Below are positions 8,466 through 20,332 of a DNA stretch of 64,000 nucleotides, piece by piece. This DNA comes from Actimicrobium sp. CCC2.4 (GTDB taxonomy: Bacteria > Pseudomonadota > Gammaproteobacteria > Burkholderiales > Burkholderiaceae_D), in contig NZ_CP133777.1 of assembly GCF_034347385.1 (NCBI RefSeq), forward strand, positions 2,108,001-2,172,000, in the 5' to 3' direction. Position 1 is the first letter of the stretch; the number at the start of each line of letters is the position of its first letter. The position numbers and the translations under genes are program-made. Under the pieces are notes generated by a model. It did no database searches. It was not told the origin of the DNA and saw only the letters and a list, made by a program, of their open reading frames with translations.

Positions 8466-9739
8466 AGCAAATACGATGGAAGGCGCTGGTCGCCGGTGCG
8501 GCGTTGTCGGCCGGTAGCGTGCTGGCTGCCGAACTCATCGGTGTGGCGGCGCTACCGCAGAGTGCAGTTAACTATCCGCTGTTGCTGCCGACGGCCGTGG
8601 TGCGTCCGTTGATCGACCAGACCCCGGGCGTCGCGGCGGCGCGTGCCGGACTGGAAGCAGCGCGTCAGGATGCCGGCTTGCTGACCGACTCGCCGTACGA
8701 ATGGACCGCCAGAGTCACGACGCAGCGGCGTACCGTCGACACCGGTGAGCGCTACGGCGAATGGAACGCCGGCATCGAGCGCACCTTGCGCTTGCCGGAC
8801 AAAGCGCGTGCCGATGGCAGTCTGGCGCAAGCAACGCTGGACGAAGCCGAAGCGCGCCATGGCGAAGTGCTGCATGAAATGACCCGCGACTTGCTTGGTT
8901 TGTGGTTGGACTGGGCCCATGCCGAACAGGGCCAAGCGCTCTCACTGATGCACTTGCAGGCCGCGCAAGAGAATGTGCGCATCGTCGAAAAACGCGTCAA
9001 GGCGGGCGATGCCGCCAGGCTTGATGCCAGCGTGGCACGCGCCGAACTGGCCGAGCAACAACGTGCCGGTATCGAGATCAAGACGGCTGCTGCCGTTGCC
9101 TGGGCGCGCTTGCAGGCGCGCTTTCCGGGCTTTGGCCGTGACCTGTCGGCGTTCCCCGCTGCGCACCCGCTGGTGGGGGATGGATCGCTCTGGCGTGCGC
9201 GCATTCTGGACCAAAGCGACGAACTGAAAATTGCGGAAGCGCAATTGCAGAAGATGCAGGCGCGCGGCGCAAGGGCGCAAGCCGAGAAGATGCCTGATCC
9301 GACCGTGGGCCTGTTCACTGCGTCGGAAGTCGGCGGTCGCGAGCGCCTGACCGGCGTCATGCTCAGCATCCCGATTCCCGGTTCGCAGCGCAATCGCCAC
9401 GCCCAAAGGGCGGTGCATGCCGATGAGATGTCGCGTCAGGAAGTCGCTTCTAAAAAACGTCAGCTTGATGCGGTAATCGGTGCGGCGTTTGCCGCTACGC
9501 AGGGTACGTTCGAAGGCTGGCAAATCGCTGAAGCGGGGGCTGCCGAGATGCAGGATAACGCCCGCCTGATGGCGCGTGCCTATGCGTTAGGCGAGGCCGA
9601 TCTGCAGGCGCTGCTGAGCGCACGGCGGCAAGCCACGACGGCGGCACAAAATGCGCTGGGAGCGAAAGTGGCCGCCAGTCGCAGTTATTACGGGCTGCTG
9701 GTGGATGCCCATCTGGTCTGGGACATGGCGCACGAATGA
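8462..9739 (+). CDS. TolC-family outer-membrane channel of the metal RND system
   Basis: A 425-residue protein beginning with a signal peptide (cleavage near SVLAAE) and followed by long alpha-helical, alanine-rich repeats (for example AARAGLEAARQDAG and LDASVARAELAEQQRAG), typical of outer-membrane efflux proteins of the CzcC/CusC type. The ATG at 8462 overlaps the previous stop (ATGA). It would form the trimeric exit duct for the adaptor and pump encoded upstream. Channel genes more often come first in such operons; here it follows pump and DUF3240. Confidence 0.9.
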   Translation: MKQIRWKALVAGAALSAGSVLAAELIGVAALPQSAVNYPLLLPTAVVRPLIDQTPGVAAARAGLEAARQDAGLLTDSPYEWTARVTTQRRTVDTGERYGEWNAGIERTLRLPDKARADGSLAQATLDEAEARHGEVLHEMTRDLLGLWLDWAHAEQGQALSLMHLQAAQENVRIVEKRVKAGDAARLDASVARAELAEQQRAGIEIKTAAAVAWARLQARFPGFGRDLSAFPAAHPLVGDGSLWRARILDQSDELKIAEAQLQKMQARGARAQAEKMPDPTVGLFTASEVGGRERLTGVMLSIPIPGSQRNRHAQRAVHADEMSRQEVASKKRQLDAVIGAAFAATQGTFEGWQIAEAGAAEMQDNARLMARAYALGEADLQALLSARRQATTAAQNALGAKVAASRSYYGLLVDAHLVWDMAHE

Positions 9740-9783
9740 GCGATTTTTTACGGACGAATTTTTCACACTGACCCGGAGTATTC

Positions 9784-10524
9784 ATGTTTGCAAGATTGTT
9801 TTCAGGGAGCGGACCCGCGCAGGCCCGTATGACGCGAGAGCGGATTGTCTGGTCCATCCTCGTTGGACTGACGCTGTATTTTTTACTGGTCACCATCAGC
9901 CATGCGCACGGCATTGCCGAAGGCGACAAAGGCTATATCCAGGAGATCTCGGGCGTCCATTTTCTGGCCTTCGTCTATCTCGGTGCCAAGCACATGTTCA
10001 CCGGATACGATCACATCCTGTTTTTGTTCGGGGTGATTTTTTTTCTCTACAGGCTCAAGGATATTGGCTTGTATGTCAGCCTCTTTGCGATCGGCCATTC
10101 GACCACGATGCTGCTGGGCGTTTATCTCGGCACCAGCATCAATGGCTATCTGATCGACGCCATCATCGGCCTGTCGATCGTCTACAAGGCACTCGATAAC
10201 GTCGGCGCATTTCAGCGTTGGTTCGGCGTGCAGCCCAACACCAGGGTGGCAACGCTGATCTTCGGCCTGTTTCACGGCCTGGGTTTGGCGACCAAGGTGC
10301 AGGAATACGAGATCTCGCGCGACGGCCTGCTGACGAACCTGATTGCTTTCAATATCGGCGTGGAGGTCGGCCAGTTGCTGGCACTCGCCGCCATCTTGAT
10401 CGTGATGGGATTCTGGCGTCGCACCGGAAGTTTTTTACGCCATGCCTATACAGCCAACGTCGCCATGATGGCGGCAGGATTCCTGCTCGTCGGCTATCAG
10501 CTGACCGGCTATTTCACACTCTGA
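9784..10524 (+). CDS. HupE/UreJ-like multispanning membrane protein
   Basis: A 246-residue protein with about seven predicted membrane segments. Conserved histidine-bearing motifs of the HupE/UreJ_2 family are visible: KHMFTGYDHILFL (around residue 70), FAIGHSTTMLLG and FGLFHGLGLA. Family members are associated with nickel or other metal uptake, or have unknown roles. The residues HAHG after the first hydrophobic stretch suggest a periplasmic metal-contact site. Lying 44 bases after the TolC-like gene and 13 bases before the anchor gene, it belongs to the efflux operon. Direction of transport is unknown. Confidence 0.83.
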   Translation: MFARLFSGSGPAQARMTRERIVWSILVGLTLYFLLVTISHAHGIAEGDKGYIQEISGVHFLAFVYLGAKHMFTGYDHILFLFGVIFFLYRLKDIGLYVSLFAIGHSTTMLLGVYLGTSINGYLIDAIIGLSIVYKALDNVGAFQRWFGVQPNTRVATLIFGLFHGLGLATKVQEYEISRDGLLTNLIAFNIGVEVGQLLALAAILIVMGFWRRTGSFLRHAYTANVAMMAAGFLLVGYQLTGYFTL

Positions 10525-10537
10525 CTGGAGTTACCTG

Positions 10538-11185
10538 ATGTACAACACTGAGTTGCCTTTGCGCGCCGAACTACCGAGTAGTAAAAAATTATTACGATCA
10601 ACCGGGATTGCCCTCGTTACCGCTGCAGTTTTGCTGGTGACTGTCGTGCTACCGGCCGAATACGGTATCGATCCAACCGGCATCGGACGCACTTTGGGTC
10701 TGACCGCGATGGGCCAGATCAAGGTCTCGCTTGCTGCCGAAGCCAGTGCCGAAGCACCGGTCACGGCCACCCTGCCTGCAGCGCCGCCTGTCGCTGTCGT
10801 TGCCGGGCTTGTCCCGCCGGTGGCGACGCAGCCGACGCCTGTCCCCGTGGCCGCCACGGTGGTCACATCAAGGACCGATGAAACCAGCGTAACCCTCAAG
10901 CCCGGCGCGGCAATCGAAGTCAAACTGGCGATGGAAAAAGGAGCCAAGGTCAGCTATTCCTGGAAGACCAACGGTAGCCCCGTCAATTTTGATACCCACG
11001 GTGATCCATCGGCCGGCCCCAAGGATGCGTATCACGGCTACAGCAAGGGGCTGCAAGTCGTCAGCGATGCGGGTGAATTTACCGCTGCCTTCGATGGCAA
11101 CCATGGCTGGTTCTGGCGTAATCGCGCCAATAAGGACGTCACGATTACCCTTGAAACTGTCGGTGACTACAAAAGCGTGAATTGA
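10538..11185 (+). CDS. Transmembrane anchor protein of metal-efflux operon
   Basis: A 215-residue protein with a cytoplasmic N-terminus (about 20 residues), one membrane helix (about residues 22-43, GIALVTAAVLLVTVVLPAEYG) and an Ala/Pro/Val-rich spacer (about 70-110). A compact C-terminal domain follows (VSYSWKTNGSPVNFDTHGDP, then GNHGWFWRNRANKDVTITL). The GWFWRN segment is characteristic of proteins annotated as transmembrane anchor protein in betaproteobacterial RND/HupE loci. The function is unknown; it could tether or sense in the periplasm. It is the last gene of the operon. Confidence 0.75.
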   Translation: MYNTELPLRAELPSSKKLLRSTGIALVTAAVLLVTVVLPAEYGIDPTGIGRTLGLTAMGQIKVSLAAEASAEAPVTATLPAAPPVAVVAGLVPPVATQPTPVPVAATVVTSRTDETSVTLKPGAAIEVKLAMEKGAKVSYSWKTNGSPVNFDTHGDPSAGPKDAYHGYSKGLQVVSDAGEFTAAFDGNHGWFWRNRANKDVTITLETVGDYKSVN

Positions 11186-11268
11186 AAGGTCCGGAAAAGT
11201 CGAGTATATAGCCACGGCTGCGCGCGGCGGTGTCCTTGTCCGCAGCAAACCAATTGCGGGCGCTCGGT

Positions 11269-11274
11269 TATACT
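11269..11274 (+). promoter_or_regulatory. Possible -10 box upstream of queE
   Basis: TATACT lies 52 bases before the proposed queE start, in the 140-base gap after the efflux operon. No convincing -35 box stands at 16-18 bases, so the promoter is tentative. No preQ1 riboswitch was recognised in this leader. Confidence 0.3.
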
Positions 11275-11325
11275 TGCGCGCCCGGGAATGCCCGTGGTGA
11301 CCTGATCCAAAGCGAGGCAAGTGCA

Positions 11326-11961
11326 GTGACGTACAGCGTGAAAGAAATTTTCTATACCTTGCAAGGCGAGGGCACCCATGCCGGTCGTCCGGCGGTGTTT
11401 TGCCGTTTTGCCGGGTGCAACCTCTGGAGCGGCCGCGAGAGCGATCGCGCCACGGCGGTCTGCCAGTTTTGCGATACCGATTTTGTCGGCACCGATGGCG
11501 TCATGGGGGGCAAGTTCGCCGATGCCGCCTCATTGGCCGCTACCGTCAACAGTTTGTGGCCGGCCGGTTATCCGGCCAGCAAATTCATCGTCATCACCGG
11601 TGGCGAGCCGATGCTGCAGCTCGATCTTGCACTGATTGACGCGCTTCACGCGCAAGGTTTCATGATTGCTCTCGAGACCAACGGCACCTTGCCGGTGCCG
11701 CCTGAAGTCGACTGGATTTGCGTCAGCCCGAAGATGGGCAGCAAGCTGGTCCAGCGCAGCGGCAACGAATTGAAAGTGGTCATTCCGCAGCTCGGACAAG
11801 ACTTGCTGATGTATGAATCGCTGGACTTCGAGCACTTCTATTTGCAGCCGATGGATAGTCCCACTGCTGCCCGCAATACCGAACGTGCCATTGAGCATTG
11901 CAAGCGCCACCCGAAGTGGAAGCTGAGCGTGCAAACCCATAAAATCTTACAGATACCGTAA
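11326..11961 (+). CDS. queE: 7-carboxy-7-deazaguanine synthase
   Basis: A 211-residue radical SAM enzyme converting 6-carboxy-5,6,7,8-tetrahydropterin to 7-carboxy-7-deazaguanine in queuosine precursor synthesis. The iron-sulfur cluster motif is the unusual C-x14-C-x2-C (CNLW...AVCQFCDTDF) known from Burkholderia QueE instead of the common CxxxCxxC. YTLQGEGTHAGRPAVFCRFAGC and VITGGEPMLQ are also diagnostic. The GTG at 11326 is chosen because it starts just before the conserved YSVKEIFYTLQGEG; the frame is open further upstream, but that part has no family character. queD follows four bases downstream. Confidence 0.93.
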   Translation: MTYSVKEIFYTLQGEGTHAGRPAVFCRFAGCNLWSGRESDRATAVCQFCDTDFVGTDGVMGGKFADAASLAATVNSLWPAGYPASKFIVITGGEPMLQLDLALIDALHAQGFMIALETNGTLPVPPEVDWICVSPKMGSKLVQRSGNELKVVIPQLGQDLLMYESLDFEHFYLQPMDSPTAARNTERAIEHCKRHPKWKLSVQTHKILQIP

Positions 11962-11965
11962 CGCC

Positions 11966-13797
<1,832 letters not shown>

Positions 13798-13822
13798 CGC
13801 AAATTCGCTCGCCGCGCGATGG

Positions 13823-13828
13823 TAAAAT
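13823..13828 (+). promoter_or_regulatory. Possible -10 box of ybiT
   Basis: TAAAAT stands 51 bases before the ybiT start in the 82-base gap after ldcA. The surrounding GGTAAAATGCGG resembles many betaproteobacterial -10 regions. The -35 region is weak. Confidence 0.35.
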
Positions 13829-13879
13829 GCGGCTTAAATTTAAAGTACGATTTCAAATACGTTCGTAAGGATTTCTTCA

Positions 13880-15481
<1,602 letters not shown>

Positions 15482-15504
15482 GCTGCCTGCAGGAGAAAAA
15501 AATA

Positions 15505-15530
15505 ACGGAGCGCATGGCGCTCCGTTTTTA
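15505..15530. terminator. Bidirectional terminator between ybiT and the alternative oxidase gene
   Basis: A 9-bp perfect stem (ACGGAGCGC, 15505-15513, with GCGCTCCGT, 15517-15525) closes a 3-base loop. A T-run follows on the plus strand, and an A-rich stretch precedes it, which becomes a T-run on the minus strand. It sits between the convergent ends of ybiT and aox. Confidence 0.88.
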
Positions 15531-15532
15531 CG

Positions 15533-16147
15533 TCAGCTCAGTGCGTCGGCATACGCATGATTGACATCGCGGTGACCGGCTTCGTCGGCACGCACGGCGA
15601 TGACGACATCGCGCAAGCGGGCATCGGGATGCAGGTTCCAGTACTTGATGGCGATGTCGGGAGCGGCGATGTTCTCATGCTCGCCGTTGTCGATGCCGGC
15701 CAGGTATTCGGTATAGCTGTAATACGCTTCTTCTTCGAAGTAACCAACGATACGGTGTGCCGTTTTGGCCGAGAACAGGTAGATGAAAAAATACAGGTTG
15801 TAGAACACCAGTTGCGTCACAAAAATCACCAGTCGCTCGAAGCCGGACGGCTGGGCGATCTGGATGAAGGTCATCAAGTGCATCCGTTCGTTTTCGGCTT
15901 CGTCGAGCAGCGTGTGGACCCAGCCGTTATCGTCCTTGATGAGGCGCAAGGCCTTCAAATGTTGCAGCAAGCCGCCGACCATGCCGGGCACGGCGGCGAC
16001 GGTTTCCAGTACGACGGCGCGATGGCCATATCGTTTGGCAAAAAAGACGTCTGCCAGAAAGCGCAGGAATTTAGTGAATCCAAGTGCAACGCGATCGGAC
16101 AGATCGCGTGGTTCGTGATGGATGATGGTTTCTGAAGCGGCGCGCAT
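15533..16147 (-). CDS. aox: Alternative oxidase (cyanide-insensitive ubiquinol oxidase)
   Basis: A 204-residue di-iron monotopic membrane protein that oxidises ubiquinol and reduces oxygen to water without proton pumping. All six predicted iron ligands are present: Glu48 (LETVA), Glu87 and His90 (NERMHL), Glu within EEEA (138-140), and Glu189 and His192 (RADEAGHRDVNH). A hydrophobic segment at about residues 105-126 gives the membrane dock. The ATG at 16147 has a good ribosome site (GAGGAAA); the frame extends 51 codons further upstream, but that part has no family character. Alternative oxidases are patchy in bacteria and usually serve stress or nitric-oxide tolerance. It is divergent from nadA. 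Confidence 0.93.
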   Translation of the reverse strand: MRAASETIIHHEPRDLSDRVALGFTKFLRFLADVFFAKRYGHRAVVLETVAAVPGMVGGLLQHLKALRLIKDDNGWVHTLLDEAENERMHLMTFIQIAQPSGFERLVIFVTQLVFYNLYFFIYLFSAKTAHRIVGYFEEEAYYSYTEYLAGIDNGEHENIAAPDIAIKYWNLHPDARLRDVVIAVRADEAGHRDVNHAYADALS

Positions 16148-16300
16148 AGGGCTTTCCTCGTGGGTGGGCTGATCAGGAGGGGGCGAATTGTGGTCGCCAC
16201 CGGTCTGACCCGACTTGCAGGGTAGCATCGGTTGCGCGTGTCGGTTGCCGGTCCAGGTCACACAGCGCCGTCGATTTCCGCCAGCAGGCCAAAAGCCCAT

Positions 16301-16306
16301 TAAAAT
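16301..16306 (+). promoter_or_regulatory. Possible -10 box of nadA
   Basis: TAAAAT stands 54 bases before the nadA start in the 212-base divergent region between aox and nadA. No clear -35 box was seen, nor an obvious operator. No separate aox promoter could be placed with confidence. Confidence 0.3.
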
Positions 16307-16359
16307 GGCGGCCTGCGCCGAACGCGGCTCCCTCTCACTTTTTTTCTACCGTCGACACC

Positions 16360-17499
16360 ATGCCCACGCCAGCCATCAAGACCATCGAATTTGAACGTCC
16401 GCAAATGCAAACCGGCACCAGTTGCAGTGCGCAAGCCTGGGCGCGCGTGCCGGTCACGCCAACACCGGCCGAAAAGACCGCCCTGAAAGAGCGCATCAAG
16501 CGCCTGCTCATCGAAAAACAGGCGGTCCTGGTGGCTCACTATTACGTCGACGCCGACTTGCAGGATCTGGCCGAAGAGACCGGCGGCTGTGTCTCTGATT
16601 CGCTCGAAATGGCCCGTTTCGGGCGCGATCATCCGGCCAAGACACTGGTCGTCGCCGGCGTGAAATTCATGGGTGAAACCGCCAAGATCCTCAGTCCCGA
16701 AAAAACCGTGCTGATGCCGGACCTCGACGCCACCTGCTCGCTCGACCTCGGTTGCCCGGCCGATGAATTTGCCGCTTTTTGCGATGCGCATCCGGACCGC
16801 ACCGTGGTCGTTTATGCCAACACCAGCGCCGCCGTCAAGGCCCGTGCCGACTGGATGGTGACCTCGTCAATCGGTCTCGACATCGTCGCTCACTTGCATG
16901 CGCAGGGCAAAAAAATCCTGTGGGCACCGGACAAACATCTGGGCGATTACATCCAGAAAAAAACCGGCGCCGACATGTTGCTGTGGCAGGGTTCGTGCCT
17001 CGTGCATGACGAGTTCAAGGGCGTCGAACTGGAACTGCTGATCAACGAGCATCCGGACGCGATGGTGCTGGTGCATCCCGAGTCGCCGGCTGCCGTGGTG
17101 GCGCTTGCCGATGTGGTCGGCTCGACCTCGCAACTGATCGCCGCGACCCTCACGCCGGGTGTCGACGAATTTATCGTCGCCACCGATAACGGCATCCTGC
17201 ACAAGATGCGCCTGGCTGCTCCCGGCAAGACCTTCATCGAAGCGCCGACTGCGGGCAACAGCGCGACCTGCAAGAGCTGTGCGCATTGTCCGTGGATGGC
17301 AATGAATGGCTTGCAGAATCTGGCTGACGTGCTTGAATCCGGCGCTAATGCGATCGATGTCGATCCAGCCACCAGCACCAAGGCGCGGGTCTGCATCGAC
17401 CGCATGCTTGATTTTGCGGCGCAGAAAAAAACCAATGTGCGTCCGTCGTCCGACCTCGCGCAGGAACAAAAATTGTTTTCAGGGATAGGACCGGCATGA
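16360..17499 (+). CDS. nadA: Quinolinate synthase
   Basis: A 379-residue [4Fe-4S] enzyme that condenses iminoaspartate (from NadB) with dihydroxyacetone phosphate to give quinolinate in NAD synthesis. Family motifs include [52 protein letters not shown] and the C-terminal [16 protein letters not shown] with cluster cysteines. The ATG at 16360 gives the usual beta-type N-terminus. The stop overlaps the nadC start (ATGA). Its partner nadB is not here but at 25369-26970 on the opposite strand. Confidence 0.96.
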   Translation: MPTPAIKTIEFERPQMQTGTSCSAQAWARVPVTPTPAEKTALKERIKRLLIEKQAVLVAHYYVDADLQDLAEETGGCVSDSLEMARFGRDHPAKTLVVAGVKFMGETAKILSPEKTVLMPDLDATCSLDLGCPADEFAAFCDAHPDRTVVVYANTSAAVKARADWMVTSSIGLDIVAHLHAQGKKILWAPDKHLGDYIQKKTGADMLLWQGSCLVHDEFKGVELELLINEHPDAMVLVHPESPAAVVALADVVGSTSQLIAATLTPGVDEFIVATDNGILHKMRLAAPGKTFIEAPTAGNSATCKSCAHCPWMAMNGLQNLADVLESGANAIDVDPATSTKARVCIDRMLDFAAQKKTNVRPSSDLAQEQKLFSGIGPA

Positions 17500-18365
17500 G
17501 CAATCTCGTCAATCCTTACGCGCCGTTCGAACCCGCGCTGGCCGCGGCTCTGGATGCCAATGTCGTGCTGGCGCTGGCCGAAGATGTCGGCAGCGGCGAC
17601 GTTACCGGCTTGCTGGTGCCCGATGACGCCATCGTGTTGGCGCGTGTGATCGTGCGCGAAGCGGCGGTGCTATGCGGTGCACCGTGGTTCGAAGCGGTGA
17701 TGACGCAACTCGATGCGCGCATCCGTATCGACTGGCATTACGGCGAAGGCGAATTGATGCGCGCCGACAGCGTTGTGTGCCAGATCGAAGCGCCGGCGCG
17801 TGCCTTGCTGACCGGCGAACGCAGCGCGCTGAATTTTTTGCAGATGATGTCCGGCGTGGCCAGCCAGACGCGGCGTTACGTCGAGCTGGTCGCCGGCACT
17901 GCCGCCGGCATTCTCGATACCCGCAAGACCTTGCCCGGCCTGCGGCTGGCGCAAAAATATGCGGTCCGCGTCGGCGGCGGCGCGAACCAGCGGCTGGCTT
18001 TGTATGACGGCATCCTGATCAAGGAAAACCATATTGCCGCGGCCGGCGGTGTGCGGCTGGCGATGGAAAAAGCCTTCGCGCTGAACGCCGGCGTGACGAT
18101 ACAGATCGAAGTCGAATCCATCGACCAGCTCAAGGAAGCGCTGGCTGCCGGTGCGCGCTCGGTGCTGCTGGATAATTTTTCGCTGGCGCAGATGCGTGAG
18201 GCGGTGACATTGACTTCGGGCGCGGCACTGCTGGAAGCCTCGGGCGGGATCAACTTCGATACCGTGCGTGCGATCAGCGAAACCGGCGTCGACCGGATTT
18301 CGATTGGCAGCCTGACCAAGGATGTGCGGGCGACAGATTATTCATTGCGGATCATCGAGCGGTAG
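17496..18365 (+). CDS. nadC: Nicotinate-nucleotide pyrophosphorylase (carboxylating)
   Basis: A 289-residue quinolinate phosphoribosyltransferase that uses quinolinate and PRPP to make nicotinate mononucleotide, releasing CO2 and pyrophosphate. The diagnostic block [19 protein letters not shown] followed by VGGG and LIKENHI is intact, as is the C-terminal ASGGI...[11 protein letters not shown]. It is translationally coupled to nadA. A REP-like palindrome follows 26 bases after the stop. Confidence 0.96.
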   Translation: MSNLVNPYAPFEPALAAALDANVVLALAEDVGSGDVTGLLVPDDAIVLARVIVREAAVLCGAPWFEAVMTQLDARIRIDWHYGEGELMRADSVVCQIEAPARALLTGERSALNFLQMMSGVASQTRRYVELVAGTAAGILDTRKTLPGLRLAQKYAVRVGGGANQRLALYDGILIKENHIAAAGGVRLAMEKAFALNAGVTIQIEVESIDQLKEALAAGARSVLLDNFSLAQMREAVTLTSGAALLEASGGINFDTVRAISETGVDRISIGSLTKDVRATDYSLRIIER

Positions 18366-18391
18366 CGGCAGGGGGCGCTATGCAGTGCATT

Positions 18392-18420
18392 CGGTGCAAT
18401 GCTCTGCGGTTATTGCACCA
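18392..18420. repeat. REP-like palindrome, copy 1
   Basis: GTGCAAT (18394-18400) and ATTGCAC (18412-18418) flank an 11-base loop. The same arrangement with a near-identical loop recurs near 28378 and 41733. It sits between the convergent ends of nadC and the DUF3299 gene. Confidence 0.7.
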
Positions 18421-18460
18421 GCCAGCTTTACAGAAAACCGCCGTCAGTGCCACCCCCGGC

Positions 18461-19060
18461 TCAAGGCCGCTTGAAAGCCGCCACCTGCTCAACCCGCATC
18501 CGGTAGCCCATGCTACCCGCCAGTCCCATCGCCTGCCCCGAAGCCGGCGAACTGACCGTCTGCAGCACGCCGCTGATCGACACCGCCGCCATCATGTAGA
18601 CGTTGCTGGAAGGCTTGTCGGCAAACACGTGGATGATCTGGTTCGCCGGCGGTGGTGGCAGGTGGATGCAGGCACCGAAGTAGGGGGCCAGCAGGTATTC
18701 GCGCACATTGCCGTCGTCGCCATCAAGCGGTACCACGAAACCGGAGATACGCACGCGCTTGCCGTTCATGGCGGGCTCCACCGGTGCCTTGTCCCACTCC
18801 TTGCGCAGCTTGTCGAGCGCGGCGATGGCGCGCGGATCGGCATCGTTGAGCTGCGCCATGTTGTCGCGGAAAGCCGTCATCGCATCCCAATGCTGGGGCA
18901 CCAGCGCCTCCCAGCCGATGTCGCGGTAATTACCCGCGGACTTGCCGCTCATCGCCGCATCCGGCAAGCGTTCGCCGACCCGGTAATCCTTGCTCTTCGG
19001 TGCCGCATGCGCCAGCGACCAGCCCGTGGCTACCAGCACCATCCATCCTCGTCTGTCCAT
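18461..19060 (-). CDS. DUF3299 exported protein
   Basis: A 199-residue protein with an N-terminal signal peptide (cleavage near LAHAAP). The conserved part reads RISGFVVPLDGDDGNVREYLLAPYFGACIHLPPPPANQIIHV, a DUF3299 hallmark with a Cys-x-His pair that could bind metal. It is the last gene of a three-gene unit with an FtsX-type permease (9 bases upstream) and an ABC ATPase. The same trio occurs in other proteobacteria. The transported substrate is unknown. Confidence 0.85.
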   Translation of the reverse strand: MDRRGWMVLVATGWSLAHAAPKSKDYRVGERLPDAAMSGKSAGNYRDIGWEALVPQHWDAMTAFRDNMAQLNDADPRAIAALDKLRKEWDKAPVEPAMNGKRVRISGFVVPLDGDDGNVREYLLAPYFGACIHLPPPPANQIIHVFADKPSSNVYMMAAVSISGVLQTVSSPASGQAMGLAGSMGYRMRVEQVAAFKRP

Positions 19061-19069
19061 CGGTTTGTC

Positions 19070-20332
19070 CTAGGTTCGCGGTGTCAATCCTTCGGCCAGA
19101 GCATGGCGATACGCGCGCAGGCCGGGCACCAGTCCGGCCAGCATGCCGACGCCGACCACCGCCATCAGCAAGCGCCATTCGCCGGGTACCGGCAGTGCCT
19201 GCTGCAGCGTCAGGCCAAATTGTTGCTGGACTAGCGGCGCGCCGATCACGCTGACCAATGCCAGCAGCGCAAGACCCGCCAGCGTGCCAACGACCGTCAG
19301 CCCGGTGCTTTCAATGAGCAGCATCAGGAACAGCTCGCGCGGCCGTGCGCCGACCGAGCGCAGGATCGCCAGTTCACGCCGTCGTTCATTGAGGCCGGCG
19401 AGGATCACGGCAACCATGCTGCACGATGCCGTTACCAGCACCAGTGCCGAGATCGCCAGCAAAACGGTTTCGACCACGCCGGTGAGTTGCCACAATTGCC
19501 CGAGTGCGACGCCCGGCAGTACCGCCTGCAGCGGTTCATCGCGAAACTCCCGGACGGCTTGCTGGAGACGGAATACGTCGGCGCGGTTGTGCAAGCCGAT
19601 CAGGGCGGCACTGAGGTGTTTCGGTGCGAGGTCGAACTTGCGCACCTGGCCGGCCGGGATCGCCAGTCCCGGCAGGTGCGCGCCACCGTGCCAGTCAAGA
19701 TGGATCGCCTCGATGGATTCGAGGCTCACATGCACGCTGCGGTCGACCGGCGTGCCGGTGCGCGCGAGGATGCCGACCACCGTGAACGGCTTGTCGGCAT
19801 GTTCGGCCAGGTCGCTGTCGTCAAGGCCGTGGCTCAGCGTGATCTGGTCGCCCGGCCGGTAGCCCAGTTGATCGGCCACGTCGGCACCCGGCACGACCTC
19901 GAACAGATGATCGGGACGCCGTCCGCTGGCCAGTACCAGCGGCGATCCGCGGCCATACCGGAAGTGGTCGAAGTAAGCCGCCGTGGTGCCGATGACCGGA
20001 AAGCCGTGATGGGCATCGCCCAGCGACAGCGGGATGGCCCATGCCACTTCCGGACGGTCGGCCAGCTGGCGAAAGCTGTGCCAGCGGATGTTGCCGGTCG
20101 GCTCGCCAATCCGGAACACCGCATGCAGCATCAATTGCAACGGACTGCCGCGCGCGCCGATGAGCAGGTCGGTGCCCGAGACTGATTGCGCAAAGGTGCT
20201 GCGGACAGAATGGCGCATGCGTTCGACGCCAGCCAGCAGCGCCACCGATAGCGCGATGGCCAGCACTGTCAGGCCCAGCGTCAGGCGGCGGTTCCAGGCA
20301 CTCCTGAAAGCAATCATCACCAGATAGCGCAT
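19070..20332 (-). CDS. FtsX-type (MacB-like) ABC permease
   Basis: A 420-residue permease with one membrane helix at the N-terminus (about residues 16-36), a large periplasmic domain (about 45-270) and three helices at the C-terminus (about 280-400). This is the layout of mechanotransmitting type VII exporters such as MacB and LolC/E. ELAILRSVGARPRELFLMLL, the cytoplasmic coupling segment, is typical. The start overlaps the ATPase gene by 16 bases. It probably extracts or releases something at the periplasmic face; the substrate is not deducible. Confidence 0.88.
   Translation of the reverse strand: MRYLVMIAFRSAWNRRLTLGLTVLAIALSVALLAGVERMRHSVRSTFAQSVSGTDLLIGARGSPLQLMLHAVFRIGEPTGNIRWHSFRQLADRPEVAWAIPLSLGDAHHGFPVIGTTAAYFDHFRYGRGSPLVLASGRRPDHLFEVVPGADVADQLGYRPGDQITLSHGLDDSDLAEHADKPFTVVGILARTGTPVDRSVHVSLESIEAIHLDWHGGAHLPGLAIPAGQVRKFDLAPKHLSAALIGLHNRADVFRLQQAVREFRDEPLQAVLPGVALGQLWQLTGVVETVLLAISALVLVTASCSMVAVILAGLNERRRELAILRSVGARPRELFLMLLIESTGLTVVGTLAGLALLALVSVIGAPLVQQQFGLTLQQALPVPGEWRLLMAVVGVGMLAGLVPGLRAYRHALAEGLTPRT

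Noticed and set aside
11186-11325. Possible preQ1 riboswitch before queE
   Set aside because: The short conserved preQ1 aptamer patterns were not found in this leader.
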